Under the pieces are notes generated by a model that worked only from the letters and a program-made list of their open reading frames with translations, searched no databases and was not told the origin of the DNA. Shown in pieces: positions 56,072-64,000 of a DNA stretch of 64,000 nt. Origin of the DNA: Bacteroides sp. 43_108 (GTDB lineage: Bacteria; Bacteroidota; Bacteroidia; Bacteroidales; Bacteroidaceae); NCBI GenBank assembly GCA_001915545.1, contig MNQS01000009.1:1-64000 (forward strand). The letters are read 5' to 3'. The position numbers and the translations under genes were made by a program. Each line of letters begins with the position of its first letter. Position 1 is the stretch's first letter.

Positions 56072-56109
56072 TGCGTTGCCAATGATATGATTCAAACATT
56101 GGCAACGCA
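56072..56109 (+). terminator. Terminator after the DUF5107 gene
   Basis: TGCGTTGCCAATG (56072-56084) and CATTGGCAACGCA (56097-56109) form a perfect 13-base stem with a 12-base loop, followed by TTTAT. It separates the DUF5107 gene from GH42. Confidence 0.8.
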
Positions 56110-56135
56110 TTTATAAACACAAACCTTACAACATA

Positions 56136-58223
56136 ATGAAAAAACCAACAACCTTACTTATAGCACTTCTCTTGTCCCTGTTTTCAGGTATAAGGGCTGA
56201 GGACGGCGCCAAAAACTGGTTCTCGCCCAAGGATCTGACTCTCACCGGTGTCTACTATTATCCGGAGCATTGGAAGAAAGAGCAGTGGGAGCGCGATTTC
56301 AAGAAGATGCACGATCTCGGATTCGAATTTACCCACTTTGCAGAATTTGCATGGGCACAGCTCGAACCCGAAGAAGGATGCTACGATTTCAGCTGGTTGG
56401 ACGAAGCAGTCAGACTTGCAGCCAAATACGACTTGAAAGTAGTCATGTGCACGTCGACTGCAATACCTCCAGTATGGCTGTCAAGAAAATACCCTGAAAT
56501 TCTCATCGAAAACGAAGACGGCACCATCGTTGACCATGGAGCCCGCCAGCACGCCTCTTTCGCGTCGGAAACATACCGCAGATTGGCCTACAGGATGGTC
56601 GAAGAGCTTGCCCGTCATTACGGCAACGATCCGCGCATCGTCGGTTGGCAGCTCGACAACGAGCCTGCCGTGCAGTTCGATTTCGGCAAAGATGCACAGC
56701 AGGGATTCAGAGATTACCTGAAACGGAAATACCAGGACATCAAGACTCTCAACGAAGCCTGGGGCACATCATTCTGGAGCCAGACATACTCAGCATTCTC
56801 CGAAATAAACATTCCTAGAATGAGACAAGGCTTCATGAACCACCATCAGATTCTCGACTACCGGAAATACGCTGCTTGGCAGACCGCCGACTTTCTGAAC
56901 CAGCAGTGTCTTATCATCAAGAAATATGCCAAGAACCAGTGGGTCACTTCAAACTACATACCGAACTATGAAGACGGCCACATCGGCAAAAGCAAAGACC
57001 TCGATTTTGTCAGTTACACACGCTACATGGTATACGGTGACAACGAAGGAATAGGGCGACGTGGCTACCGCGTCGGCAACCCGTTGCGCATTGCGTGGGC
57101 CAACGATTTCTTCCGTCCCATGAGCGGTACATACGGAGTGATGGAGCTCCAGCCGGGACAGGTGAACTGGGGAAGCATAAATCCGCAGCCCATGCCGGGA
57201 GCTGTACGCCTCTGGCTGTGGAGCGTTTTCGCCGGAGGGAGCGACTTTGTATGCACCTACCGTTTCCGCCAGCCACTATATGGAACAGAGCAGTATCACT
57301 ACGGCATAGTCGGCACCGACGGTGTAAGCGTTACTCCCGGTGGACAGGAATATTCCGATTTCATCAAGGACATAAGGACTTTGCGCAAGCTTGCCGATTC
57401 CGACAGCAAGGATCCCGACGAATACGCATCCAGGCGCGCCGCCATACTCTTCAATCCAGAGAACTCATGGAGCATTGACCGCCAGAAGCAGAACAGAACG
57501 TGGAGCACTCTCTGGCACATCGAGAAATATTACCGTCCGCTCAAGTCCTTTGGTGCACCCGTAGATTTCATCGGTGAAGACGCCGACTTCTCCAAATATC
57601 CCGTAATGGTCGTGCCCGCATACCAGATGGCCGACAAGGAGCTCGTTGACAGATGGATAACATACGTGCGTGGCGGAGGCAACCTCATATTGTCATGCCG
57701 TACGGCACAGAAAGACCGATTCGGACGACTGCCAGAGATGCCGTTCGGTCACATGCTGACTCCCCTCACCGGATGCCGTATGGAGTTTTTCGACCTCCTG
57801 CTTCCCCACGATCCGGGAACGCTCAACATAAATGGCAAAGAATACCGGTGGAGCACATGGGGCGAGATTCTCGACCCGTCGGCCGACTGCAAAATCCTGG
57901 CCACATACTCCAGCGAGTTCTACAAGGGTAAACCGGTCGTGGTGACGCGCAAGTTAGGAAAGGGCACGGTGACATACGTCGGCACAGACAGCTCCGACGG
58001 TTCTCTTGAACGCGACATACTAAAGTCTGTCTATGCAGATGCAGAAATCAGCGTGATGGACCTCCCATACGGAGTAACCATGGAATATAGAGACGGCTTT
58101 GGAATAGTCTTGAACTATATGGACAAACCATACAGCTTCGAATTGCCCGAAGGAGCAACGGCTCTGATTGGAAATACGGAAATTCCATCTTGCGGTGTGC
58201 TCGTATTCAAAGCTGGAAAATAA
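56136..58223 (+). CDS. GH42 beta-galactosidase
   Basis: A 695-residue exported enzyme (signal FSGIRAEDG). The TIM barrel starts GVYYYPEHWKKEQWERDFKKMHDLGFEFTHF, the usual GH42 opening. The acid/base Glu is in VGWQLDNEPAVQFDF (about 177), the nucleophile Glu in YGVMELQPGQVNWG (about 335). A trimerization-type domain with HIEKYYRPLKSFGAPVDFIGEDADF and a small C-terminal beta domain follow. It would cleave terminal beta-galactose from galactan or arabinogalactan side chains of pectin. It lies 90 bases after the DUF5107 stop, behind a terminator, and is the last hydrolase of the cluster. Confidence 0.92.
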   Translation: MKKPTTLLIALLLSLFSGIRAEDGAKNWFSPKDLTLTGVYYYPEHWKKEQWERDFKKMHDLGFEFTHFAEFAWAQLEPEEGCYDFSWLDEAVRLAAKYDLKVVMCTSTAIPPVWLSRKYPEILIENEDGTIVDHGARQHASFASETYRRLAYRMVEELARHYGNDPRIVGWQLDNEPAVQFDFGKDAQQGFRDYLKRKYQDIKTLNEAWGTSFWSQTYSAFSEINIPRMRQGFMNHHQILDYRKYAAWQTADFLNQQCLIIKKYAKNQWVTSNYIPNYEDGHIGKSKDLDFVSYTRYMVYGDNEGIGRRGYRVGNPLRIAWANDFFRPMSGTYGVMELQPGQVNWGSINPQPMPGAVRLWLWSVFAGGSDFVCTYRFRQPLYGTEQYHYGIVGTDGVSVTPGGQEYSDFIKDIRTLRKLADSDSKDPDEYASRRAAILFNPENSWSIDRQKQNRTWSTLWHIEKYYRPLKSFGAPVDFIGEDADFSKYPVMVVPAYQMADKELVDRWITYVRGGGNLILSCRTAQKDRFGRLPEMPFGHMLTPLTGCRMEFFDLLLPHDPGTLNINGKEYRWSTWGEILDPSADCKILATYSSEFYKGKPVVVTRKLGKGTVTYVGTDSSDGSLERDILKSVYADAEISVMDLPYGVTMEYRDGFGIVLNYMDKPYSFELPEGATALIGNTEIPSCGVLVFKAGK

Positions 58224-58360
58224 AAATTAAACAGTATAGTAAAATAGTAAACCTACAACAACCTTATGTATGGAAAATCTAAATAGCTAGTAAGTATCAA
58301 AAATCAAAAGGTAATTTTCATGAATGCGTCTTGAACGACTTTAAGATCAAGAATGGCATG

Positions 58361-58398
58361 AGGCTTTCCAGTTTGAGAAAATAGGAAAGCCTTTTTTG
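58361..58398 (+). terminator. Intrinsic terminator after GH42
   Basis: AGGCTTTCC (58361-58369) and GGAAAGCCT (58384-58392) form a 9-base stem directly followed by TTTTT, the end of the carbohydrate cluster. Confidence 0.8.
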
Positions 58399-58524
58399 TG
58401 TTTCGGGATATTGAATGTAAGGAAAAATGTATGAACACTTCAACAACATCGTTTGTTGGCATCAGGAAGGCTTTTGTCCATAGTTTGACTGTTAAGGTTT
58501 TGCGACATAAATTTAATGAACTAA

Positions 58525-58632
58525 GGCTGACCCCGCAAATGAAGCCAGCCCTATTTCTTACTTTCAAAAAAATCTCATCGGACAGAAATAATTTTATATC
58601 CTCAATGTATATGTTTTAACCTATTCATGTCT
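58525..58632 (+). repeat. 108-bp direct repeat, left copy (3' flank of first outer-membrane gene)
   Basis: Matches 61604-61711 at 107 of 108 positions (offset 3079), covering the 3' flank and the first bases of the stop region of the neighbouring paralogous genes. Non-coding identity of this kind points to recent duplication or gene conversion. Confidence 0.85.
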
Positions 58633-61429
58633 AATGAACCATTACATAGTGAGGCAGTGAGCGATACCACGTTTCGATGCGTCCCTGAGCATTTACTTCA
58701 TATTGTGTGGACGAGAGTTGGTGAAGGATGTCAAATGCTTCAATGCGGGCTATCAGTTTTCCGTTCATGAAAGGCTGGGAGATAGAGGCATTCAGTACAA
58801 AGTCATCCGTATTCAGTTCCGCACTTCCATAGCCACGGCGGGAATACATGTTTCCATCAACCGAAACCGTCGTTTTAAGTATGGGAATAGTGTAGCGGGC
58901 AGACAATCCATATTTGAAGTCTGTGACATTCAGCTTCTCAAAGTCATACATCTTCCCCTCGCTGTGCCGCCATTTTATGTCACCCGTGGCACGTACATTC
59001 AGCGCACCCTTGTTGTATTGTATATATGCGTTATCAGACAAAGTCAGGGTGTTGACTGCATTCAGCTGACTTTCGGTATCACCAGAGAGCATGACATGGT
59101 CTAGCCTGTGAGTGAAATTGCCGTCAAACTTGTTTTCCACAGTCCAATGTCTGTCGGCATCAAGAGTATAGAATATATTTGCACCCGCTTTGATATCGTA
59201 TGTTCCGTGTATGTTTTCCGGGCGATAGGTATATACACCGGTGACCGGATTGAAACTGACGGATTGTGAAACGTTGTTGTGAACATAGTTATATCTCGCG
59301 TACAAGGTATAATTGTGTCCGGGAGCACGTAAATCTTTGTATTCCGCAAATATGGAGCTCTGAGCAAACCAAGGTTTCAGATTTGGATTTCCTAAACGAA
59401 CTACCAAAGGAGTGGCGTCGTCACGGAAATCAATCTGATTTATCAGTGCCGAATTGGCTTCGTAATAGCTTATTCTGATATTGATTGGACGAAAATAATT
59501 TTTCTTCACGTAAAGGTTGATATCAAGCCACGGATTGAAACGTAATGTCTTGCGTGTAGCTAATGTATCAAGCTGTCCGCGCTGATAGTGCAGACTTTCA
59601 TACGCAGGTTTCAGCTCCAGATAAAAGTGCAGGAGATTCACATCCATTTTTGGCATCTTGTTCGTGGATGGAAGAATCTGGCTGCGCGAATAATGCAGTC
59701 TTATATAGCCGCCGAGACTCTGCAGTTCGCTGTCGTACGAGTTTGCACGGTCGGTGACGGCCTGAAGCATATCTATTTGCGAAGGAAGCATAAGCGTGTC
59801 AGGATGATACAACCAGTCGTGCGTCTTTTCCCGGCTATACGACGGAGAGACTTCAATGTCCATGAAGTTCATACGCCTGGAGAGTGCATACCAGATGGGA
59901 GTCCTTACTGCGACTTTGTGCATTGAATAGTCATTGGAGTTATACGAATCAACCGACGACGGATTTACAAAATCCTTGACATGAAAACGTTGTGCATGCT
60001 GGTTCTCATCAGACGTGTAGTCAAAATGAGTGGTAAAACGGAAATACTGATTCCAAATTCCTACCTTTTTCAATGTCGGCGCTATCTGTGCATATACTTT
60101 GGCCGCCCACGTCTTTCCATCGTTGAAACCGCTGTTGCGCTGACGGGTGGTAAGGGTGTCTACATATTGCTCTGTAAGCATCGAAGAATTTCCGCTGTAC
60201 GACTTGTAGTTCAGGGCAGCTTCGCTCTCGAACAAGAATTTTTTTGGTTTGATATATTTGAAGCGGTTTCCTATTTTCAGCAGGTTTTCCTTTGTCAACG
60301 AGTTTTGATGTATTGTCTGCAACGGATTTTCCGGCAGGAAAAGTTCGCTGTGCTTCATCATCTCACCCTTATTACGTGTGGAAGTGAAGTCCACGCACAA
60401 GTTCTCCTGCACATTCTTGTCCGTCGTCTGATAATCTATTTCCGTAGCCACGCTGTGTGTGGTCAGCATCGACTTGGGTACAGCGCCGGGAGTCCAATGA
60501 TCCGTACTGCCAATGTGGCGGCTCTCATTCACGTTATTCGAGTTTGCCGAAAACGTGCAGCGCGTGTTTTTGGTAAAGCTGAGCAGAAATGCACGACCCA
60601 GCCAGCGTCCTTCCGTGCCTCCGGCCGCCTCCACGTTGGCTATGTAGCCTCTTTGGTACTCAGGTTTCAGATTCACGTCCATGACAAACTTTTTCTTCTC
60701 AAGCTGTGCATCGGCGGCGCGATTAAGGTCGGTTTCCTGTTCATAGACTTTCACGTTTTTCACCGTATAGTAAGGTAGGTTCTCCAGCATGACTTTTGAG
60801 TTTCCGCGCATGAACGAACGCGATCCGAGCTGCAGCTCATCAATTTTACGATTGTTTACGAATATCTCACCGTCGTTGTTCATCGTTACACCAGGCATCT
60901 GGCGTATGAGGTCATCGAGCATCGACCCGTCGGGCAGTTTGAACGCCGTGGCGTCATAGACGAGAGTATCGCCCTTGTAGAACATCTTCACCTTCGTTGC
61001 TGTCACCGTTACCTCATCCAAATCTACTTGACGTACTCTGCGCAATTCAAGCGGATCATCCATCATCCAAAATCCATCATTGTTTCCGTCAATAGAAAGA
61101 GATTGATACCCGTCCTCATAGCCGTAGAGCCGTGCCCGAATCAGATAATTGCATGTCTTTCTTTCCATTTTTATTGAAAATTCAGCTTTTCTTATCGTCC
61201 CGTCTTCATTGTATTTATTCCTGATGGGGATAGAGTCGATGACTACAGTGCTGTCGGCCGCCAAAAGAAGCGACACCTTGGCTTCGGGCAACGGATATTT
61301 CAGGAAGGCATCCTGCACATTGCCGATAATAAAACTTTGCGAGAAGGCATTTAATACAATGCCCAACACGAAGAATAGCGTGGTAATTCTCTTGACTTCA
61401 CTTTGTGGGATATTTCTGTCCATTTGCAT
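58631..61429 (-). CDS. Outer-membrane beta-barrel protein (TonB-receptor-like), lacking its last strand
   Basis: A 932-residue protein with a signal segment (FFVLGIVLNAFS), a carboxypeptidase-regulatory-like beta-sandwich (FIIGNVQDAFLKYPLPEAKVSLLL), a plug-like domain (VDLDEVTVTATKV, DGSMLDDLIRQMPGVTM, MLENLPYYTVKNVKVYE) and a beta barrel. This resembles the outer membrane beta-barrel family related to TonB receptors; no TonB box can be named and it is not a SusC-length protein. It ends HYVMVH, while the paralogue at 61681 continues LVYHWNKDMNRLKHIH: a 19-nt deletion created a TAG and removed the terminal strand, which normally carries the barrel-assembly signal. It may be a tolerated truncation or a decaying gene. 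Confidence 0.8.
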   Translation of the reverse strand: MQMDRNIPQSEVKRITTLFFVLGIVLNAFSQSFIIGNVQDAFLKYPLPEAKVSLLLAADSTVVIDSIPIRNKYNEDGTIRKAEFSIKMERKTCNYLIRARLYGYEDGYQSLSIDGNNDGFWMMDDPLELRRVRQVDLDEVTVTATKVKMFYKGDTLVYDATAFKLPDGSMLDDLIRQMPGVTMNNDGEIFVNNRKIDELQLGSRSFMRGNSKVMLENLPYYTVKNVKVYEQETDLNRAADAQLEKKKFVMDVNLKPEYQRGYIANVEAAGGTEGRWLGRAFLLSFTKNTRCTFSANSNNVNESRHIGSTDHWTPGAVPKSMLTTHSVATEIDYQTTDKNVQENLCVDFTSTRNKGEMMKHSELFLPENPLQTIHQNSLTKENLLKIGNRFKYIKPKKFLFESEAALNYKSYSGNSSMLTEQYVDTLTTRQRNSGFNDGKTWAAKVYAQIAPTLKKVGIWNQYFRFTTHFDYTSDENQHAQRFHVKDFVNPSSVDSYNSNDYSMHKVAVRTPIWYALSRRMNFMDIEVSPSYSREKTHDWLYHPDTLMLPSQIDMLQAVTDRANSYDSELQSLGGYIRLHYSRSQILPSTNKMPKMDVNLLHFYLELKPAYESLHYQRGQLDTLATRKTLRFNPWLDINLYVKKNYFRPINIRISYYEANSALINQIDFRDDATPLVVRLGNPNLKPWFAQSSIFAEYKDLRAPGHNYTLYARYNYVHNNVSQSVSFNPVTGVYTYRPENIHGTYDIKAGANIFYTLDADRHWTVENKFDGNFTHRLDHVMLSGDTESQLNAVNTLTLSDNAYIQYNKGALNVRATGDIKWRHSEGKMYDFEKLNVTDFKYGLSARYTIPILKTTVSVDGNMYSRRGYGSAELNTDDFVLNASISQPFMNGKLIARIEAFDILHQLSSTQYEVNAQGRIETWYRSLPHYVMVH

Positions 61430-61458
61430 TTAATAAAATATTCTATATTTCATAAAAA

Positions 61459-61474
61459 ACAAAATCCATGCCAA
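61459..61474 (-). promoter_or_regulatory. Candidate sigma-54 promoter of the outer-membrane gene
   Basis: On the minus strand TTGGCATGGATTTTGT (61474-61459) has GG, ten bases, then GT, close to the -24/-12 consensus TGGCAC-N5-TTGC. The transcript would start about 18 bases before the ATG at 61429. The -12 element is imperfect (GT in place of GC). Confidence 0.4.
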
Positions 61475-61516
61475 AAACCTATATCGTTAACTATCAATTA
61501 TATACAAATTCAGTTA

Positions 61517-61534
61517 GTGTCCAAAAGTGGACAC
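61517..61534. promoter_or_regulatory. Palindromic activator-type site GTGTCC-N6-GGACAC
   Basis: GTGTCCA (61517-61523) and TGGACAC (61528-61534) form a perfect palindrome around four bases. It lies about 45 bases upstream of the candidate sigma-54 promoter, where an enhancer-binding protein would sit. Confidence 0.45.
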
Positions 61535-61603
61535 AGTGTTCGTTTACGTGCACGAAAAAGAACCCATCTATTGTTCAGCAACGGCAGAAATCCGACGGAA
61601 TAG

Positions 61604-61711
61604 GGCTGACCTCGCAAATGAAGCCAGCCCTATTTCTTACTTTCAAAAAAATCTCATCGGACAGAAATAATTTTATATCCTCAATGTATATGTTTTAACC
61701 TATTCATGTCT
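61604..61711 (+). repeat. 108-bp direct repeat, right copy (3' flank of second outer-membrane gene)
   Basis: Right partner of the repeat at 58525-58632. It includes AGGGCTG/CAGCCCT (61602-61608, 61625-61631), a hairpin that may terminate the second gene; in the left copy one base of this stem is changed. Confidence 0.85.
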
Positions 61712-64000
61712 TTGTTCCAATGGTATACCAAATGAACCATTACATAGTGAGGCAGTGAGCGGTACCACGTTTCGGTGTGTCCCTGAGCGTTCACTTCATA
61801 TCGTGTTGACGAAAGCTGGTGCAGGAGGTCGAATGCCTCGACGCGTGCAATGAGCTTTCCCTTGAAGAGCGGCTGGCTGATGGAGGCATTCATGACGAAG
61901 TCGTCACTGTTCAGTTCACCGCTGCTGTATCCCCTGCGCGAGTACATGTTTCCGTCGATGGAGATGGTCGTGTTCAGTACAGGGATAGTGTAACGTGCGG
62001 AAAGTCCGTACTGGAAGTCAAAGGCGTCAAGCTTATCAAAGTCGTACATCCTTCCCTCACTGTGGCGCCAGCGGATGTCGCCGGTGGCACGTACATTCAG
62101 CGCACCCTTGTTGTATTGTATGTATGCACCGTCGTGCAGAGTCAGTGTGTTGACAACGTTTTTCTCGCTCTCCGTCATACCCGTGAGCATGGCGTAGTCA
62201 ACATTGTGATTCAGTGTGGCATCGGCATTTGTCTGCCACATCCAATAACGGTTCCTGTCTATGGCGCGCGATATGTCGAACTTTGCTTTCAGCATGTATG
62301 CTCCCCTCACATTCACTGGTTTGTAGGTATATACTCCGGTTTCTGCGTTGTAGCTCACCGACTGGGCTGTCTGCCGGTGGTAGAAGTCAGCAGATGCTCC
62401 CGCATGCCATTGCTGCTGGTTTTTGCCTTTCTTGTTGTAGAAGTCCATGCCGAAATTGGATGTGATGAAGCCTTTCAGATCAGGATTTCCCAACTTTATG
62501 ATGAGCGGCTGGCTGTCATCGCGATAGGTGATACGGTCGGAGAGCATGGCACCTCTTTGGTTGAAAGAGGCATGCGCCCTGAAATCAAGTTTGCCGTCGT
62601 CTGATACATCCCTGAAAGATGCCGACGCATTGACGAACAACGTGTTTTGTCTTGCGAGAGTATCAAGTGCGCCTCGTTGATAGTCGAGCGATTCATGGCG
62701 TATGGGAACGTTGACTCCCACAGACCAGCGCTGATATTCGATGGTTAACGGGCTGTTGGGCATTGATTTGTATTGTCCTTTGCCGGAGAATGAGATGCTG
62801 ACCATGTTCTCTGTTACGTTCGTTCTGCTGTCGTATGAATTGTTGAAGTCAGTGACGGCGCTCAACGCGTCTATCTGCGAAGCCAGCACAAGCGTATCCG
62901 GATGGTACAGATAGTCGTGGGTTTCAGTATTGTACAAGAACAGTCTTTCGCCAAGTTTCATGTCCACGCCTTTGAACAGTTTCATGTTGAAATCCGCAGA
63001 CGCCAACCCCGATGTTGTGCGGTTGCTGATGTCATCCGCATTGTGCTGTACCGTCTGCTGATTGTTCACATATTGCGTCGTGTTGTATCTTTGGGCCGAT
63101 TCGAAATCGTTTCCAGTGTGTTCCGCCTTGACATATAGATTAAGATACTTCTGATTTTTGCCGATGTTGAATACACCCGAAGCCTCAATGTTCCCGTTCC
63201 AAGCCTTTCCTTCGCCGAAGCCGCGTGTGCGCTGCGATGCCGTCAAGGTGTCTGTCCACTGGTCAAACATCGAATTGAATCTGTTGTTGGTCTTGGAATA
63301 ATTGAATTCAGGCGTAACACGTAGATAAAACGGTTTGGTCAGCATAAACTCATCGCGTACTTCCCATCGGCGGTTTCCTGAACTGTTGAAACTTTCTGTC
63401 TGCGATACCGGTGTAACCCCTTCCAGGAATTGTTCGTACCGGCTTCGCGACTCGCAGACATCCGTAGTCGACGTGTAAGAAGCGGTCAGAGTGTTCTTCA
63501 CTATACCATCTTTACCGTGGTAGTCAATCTCTCCCGCCACGCTTCTGGTCGTGAGCATATTCTTCGGCATCGTGGCAGGAGTCCAATTGCCCGATTCGCC
63601 GATATGGCGCGACTCGTTCACGTTGTTGAGGTTCCCCAGCAGCGTGAACCTCCAATGGTCGGTAAACCCAAGAAGGAATGCCCTGGCAAGCCACCTGTCT
63701 TTCGTCCCCAAAGCACCCTCCACATTGGCAATGTAGCCGCGGTTGTATTCCTGCTTCAGGTTCACGTCCATCACGTACGACTTGCCGCCAACGTCATAGC
63801 CGAGCGCCCTGCTCATGTCGCTCTGGCGGTCATACACCTTTATGTCCTTCACTGTGTAGTAGGGCAGGTTCTCAAGCATCACCTTCCGATTGCCCTTGAA
63901 GAACGAGCGCGAGTTGAGCATCAGCTCGTCTACCTTCCTGCCGTTCACGAATATCTCTCCCGCATCGTTCATCGTCACGCCCGGCATCTGACGTATCAGC
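61681..64000 (-). CDS. Outer-membrane beta-barrel protein, paralogue (N-terminus beyond window)
   Basis: About 772 C-terminal residues; the frame stays open to the window edge with LIRQMPGVTM, so the true start is outside. It matches the left paralogue along its length: GEIFVNGRKVDELML, MLENLPYYTVKDIKVYD, YIANVEGALGTKDRWLARAFLL, NNVNESRHIG and the C-terminal ASISQPLFKGKLIARVEAFDLLHQLSS. Its C-terminus is intact (HYVMVHLVYHWNKDMNRLKHIH), with the aromatic-rich last strand expected for an outer-membrane barrel. The substrate is unknown. The two genes point the same way with 251 bases between them. Confidence 0.82.
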   Translation of the reverse strand, partial: LIRQMPGVTMNDAGEIFVNGRKVDELMLNSRSFFKGNRKVMLENLPYYTVKDIKVYDRQSDMSRALGYDVGGKSYVMDVNLKQEYNRGYIANVEGALGTKDRWLARAFLLGFTDHWRFTLLGNLNNVNESRHIGESGNWTPATMPKNMLTTRSVAGEIDYHGKDGIVKNTLTASYTSTTDVCESRSRYEQFLEGVTPVSQTESFNSSGNRRWEVRDEFMLTKPFYLRVTPEFNYSKTNNRFNSMFDQWTDTLTASQRTRGFGEGKAWNGNIEASGVFNIGKNQKYLNLYVKAEHTGNDFESAQRYNTTQYVNNQQTVQHNADDISNRTTSGLASADFNMKLFKGVDMKLGERLFLYNTETHDYLYHPDTLVLASQIDALSAVTDFNNSYDSRTNVTENMVSISFSGKGQYKSMPNSPLTIEYQRWSVGVNVPIRHESLDYQRGALDTLARQNTLFVNASASFRDVSDDGKLDFRAHASFNQRGAMLSDRITYRDDSQPLIIKLGNPDLKGFITSNFGMDFYNKKGKNQQQWHAGASADFYHRQTAQSVSYNAETGVYTYKPVNVRGAYMLKAKFDISRAIDRNRYWMWQTNADATLNHNVDYAMLTGMTESEKNVVNTLTLHDGAYIQYNKGALNVRATGDIRWRHSEGRMYDFDKLDAFDFQYGLSARYTIPVLNTTISIDGNMYSRRGYSSGELNSDDFVMNASISQPLFKGKLIARVEAFDLLHQLSSTRYEVNAQGHTETWYRSLPHYVMVHLVYHWNKDMNRLKHIH

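Noticed and set aside
58398..58619. Plus-strand ORF of 73 residues sharing its last 30 residues with an ORF at 61468-61698
   Set aside because: The shared part is just the translated 108-bp non-coding repeat in the 3' flank of the two outer-membrane genes; no start signals or family match.
58631..64000. A SusC/SusD pair at the right end of the glycan cluster
   Set aside because: Both proteins belong to the smaller outer-membrane barrel group, no SusD-like lipoprotein is present, and they are on the opposite strand with a separate promoter type.
1..64000. CRISPR arrays, tRNA or rRNA genes
   Set aside because: No regularly spaced identical repeats of CRISPR type and no cloverleaf or rRNA sequence were seen by eye; a dedicated RNA search was not possible.

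Overview
The window looks like the chromosome of a Bacteroidales bacterium, most likely a Prevotella-type (Prevotellaceae) gut or rumen commensal. The evidence is several promoters of the Bacteroidota form TTTG-N19-TAnnTTTG, very little Shine-Dalgarno signal, a Bacteroides-type mobilizable element, AddAB and ABC-F genes of Bacteroidota type, and a large carbohydrate-degradation cluster. No species can be named from the sequence alone.

Region 1 (1-9.6 kb) is a mobilizable or integrative element, somewhat richer in G+C than its surroundings. It carries a TetR-type regulator cut by the window edge, a small membrane-anchored coiled-coil protein, a MobA/VirD2-like relaxase and its ribbon-helix-helix partner, a candidate oriT, an excisionase-like helix-turn-helix protein, several unknown element genes, a DUF4143-type ATPase preceded by four spaced copies of a short motif, and two adjacent tyrosine integrases. 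All genes point left. The left end lies outside the window.

Region 2 (9.9-32 kb) is ordinary housekeeping chromosome: AddB and AddA (double-strand break repair), a small unknown protein, a 5'-nucleotidase-like HAD enzyme, a family 2 glycosyltransferase, RarA, MutS2, a three-gene operon (cyclophilin-like lipoprotein, DUF3737 beta-helix protein, PatB/MalY aminotransferase), a secreted alpha/beta hydrolase, the ABC-F protein EttA, a secreted unknown protein and the rRNA methyltransferase RlmD.

Region 3 (32-58.2 kb) is a plant cell-wall (pectin/rhamnogalacturonan-like) utilization cluster. It has a beta-propeller hydrolase, two GH43 enzymes, a GH95 (frameshifted), an AraC regulator, a sialate-O-acetylesterase-type esterase, a GH78 rhamnosidase, a GH105-DUF2264 protein (frameshifted), a GH2, an MFS sugar porter, an SGNH esterase, a cytoplasmic DUF5107-TPR protein and a GH42 beta-galactosidase. 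No SusC/SusD pair is present, so the import step visible here is the MFS porter. Extracytoplasmic enzymes would release monosaccharides or small glycosides, the MFS porter would take them in, and the DUF5107-TPR protein would act in the cytoplasm.

Region 4 (58.6-64 kb) holds two paralogous outer-membrane beta-barrel proteins on the minus strand. Their 3' flanks are near-identical. The left copy has lost its last beta-strand through a 19-nt deletion and has a candidate sigma-54 promoter with an upstream palindrome. The right copy runs off the window.

Three genes (the mob accessory gene, GH95, GH105) are interrupted by apparent single-base indels. Sequencing or assembly error is a live explanation for these. 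A three-box palindromic repeat occurs at three separate intergenic sites.
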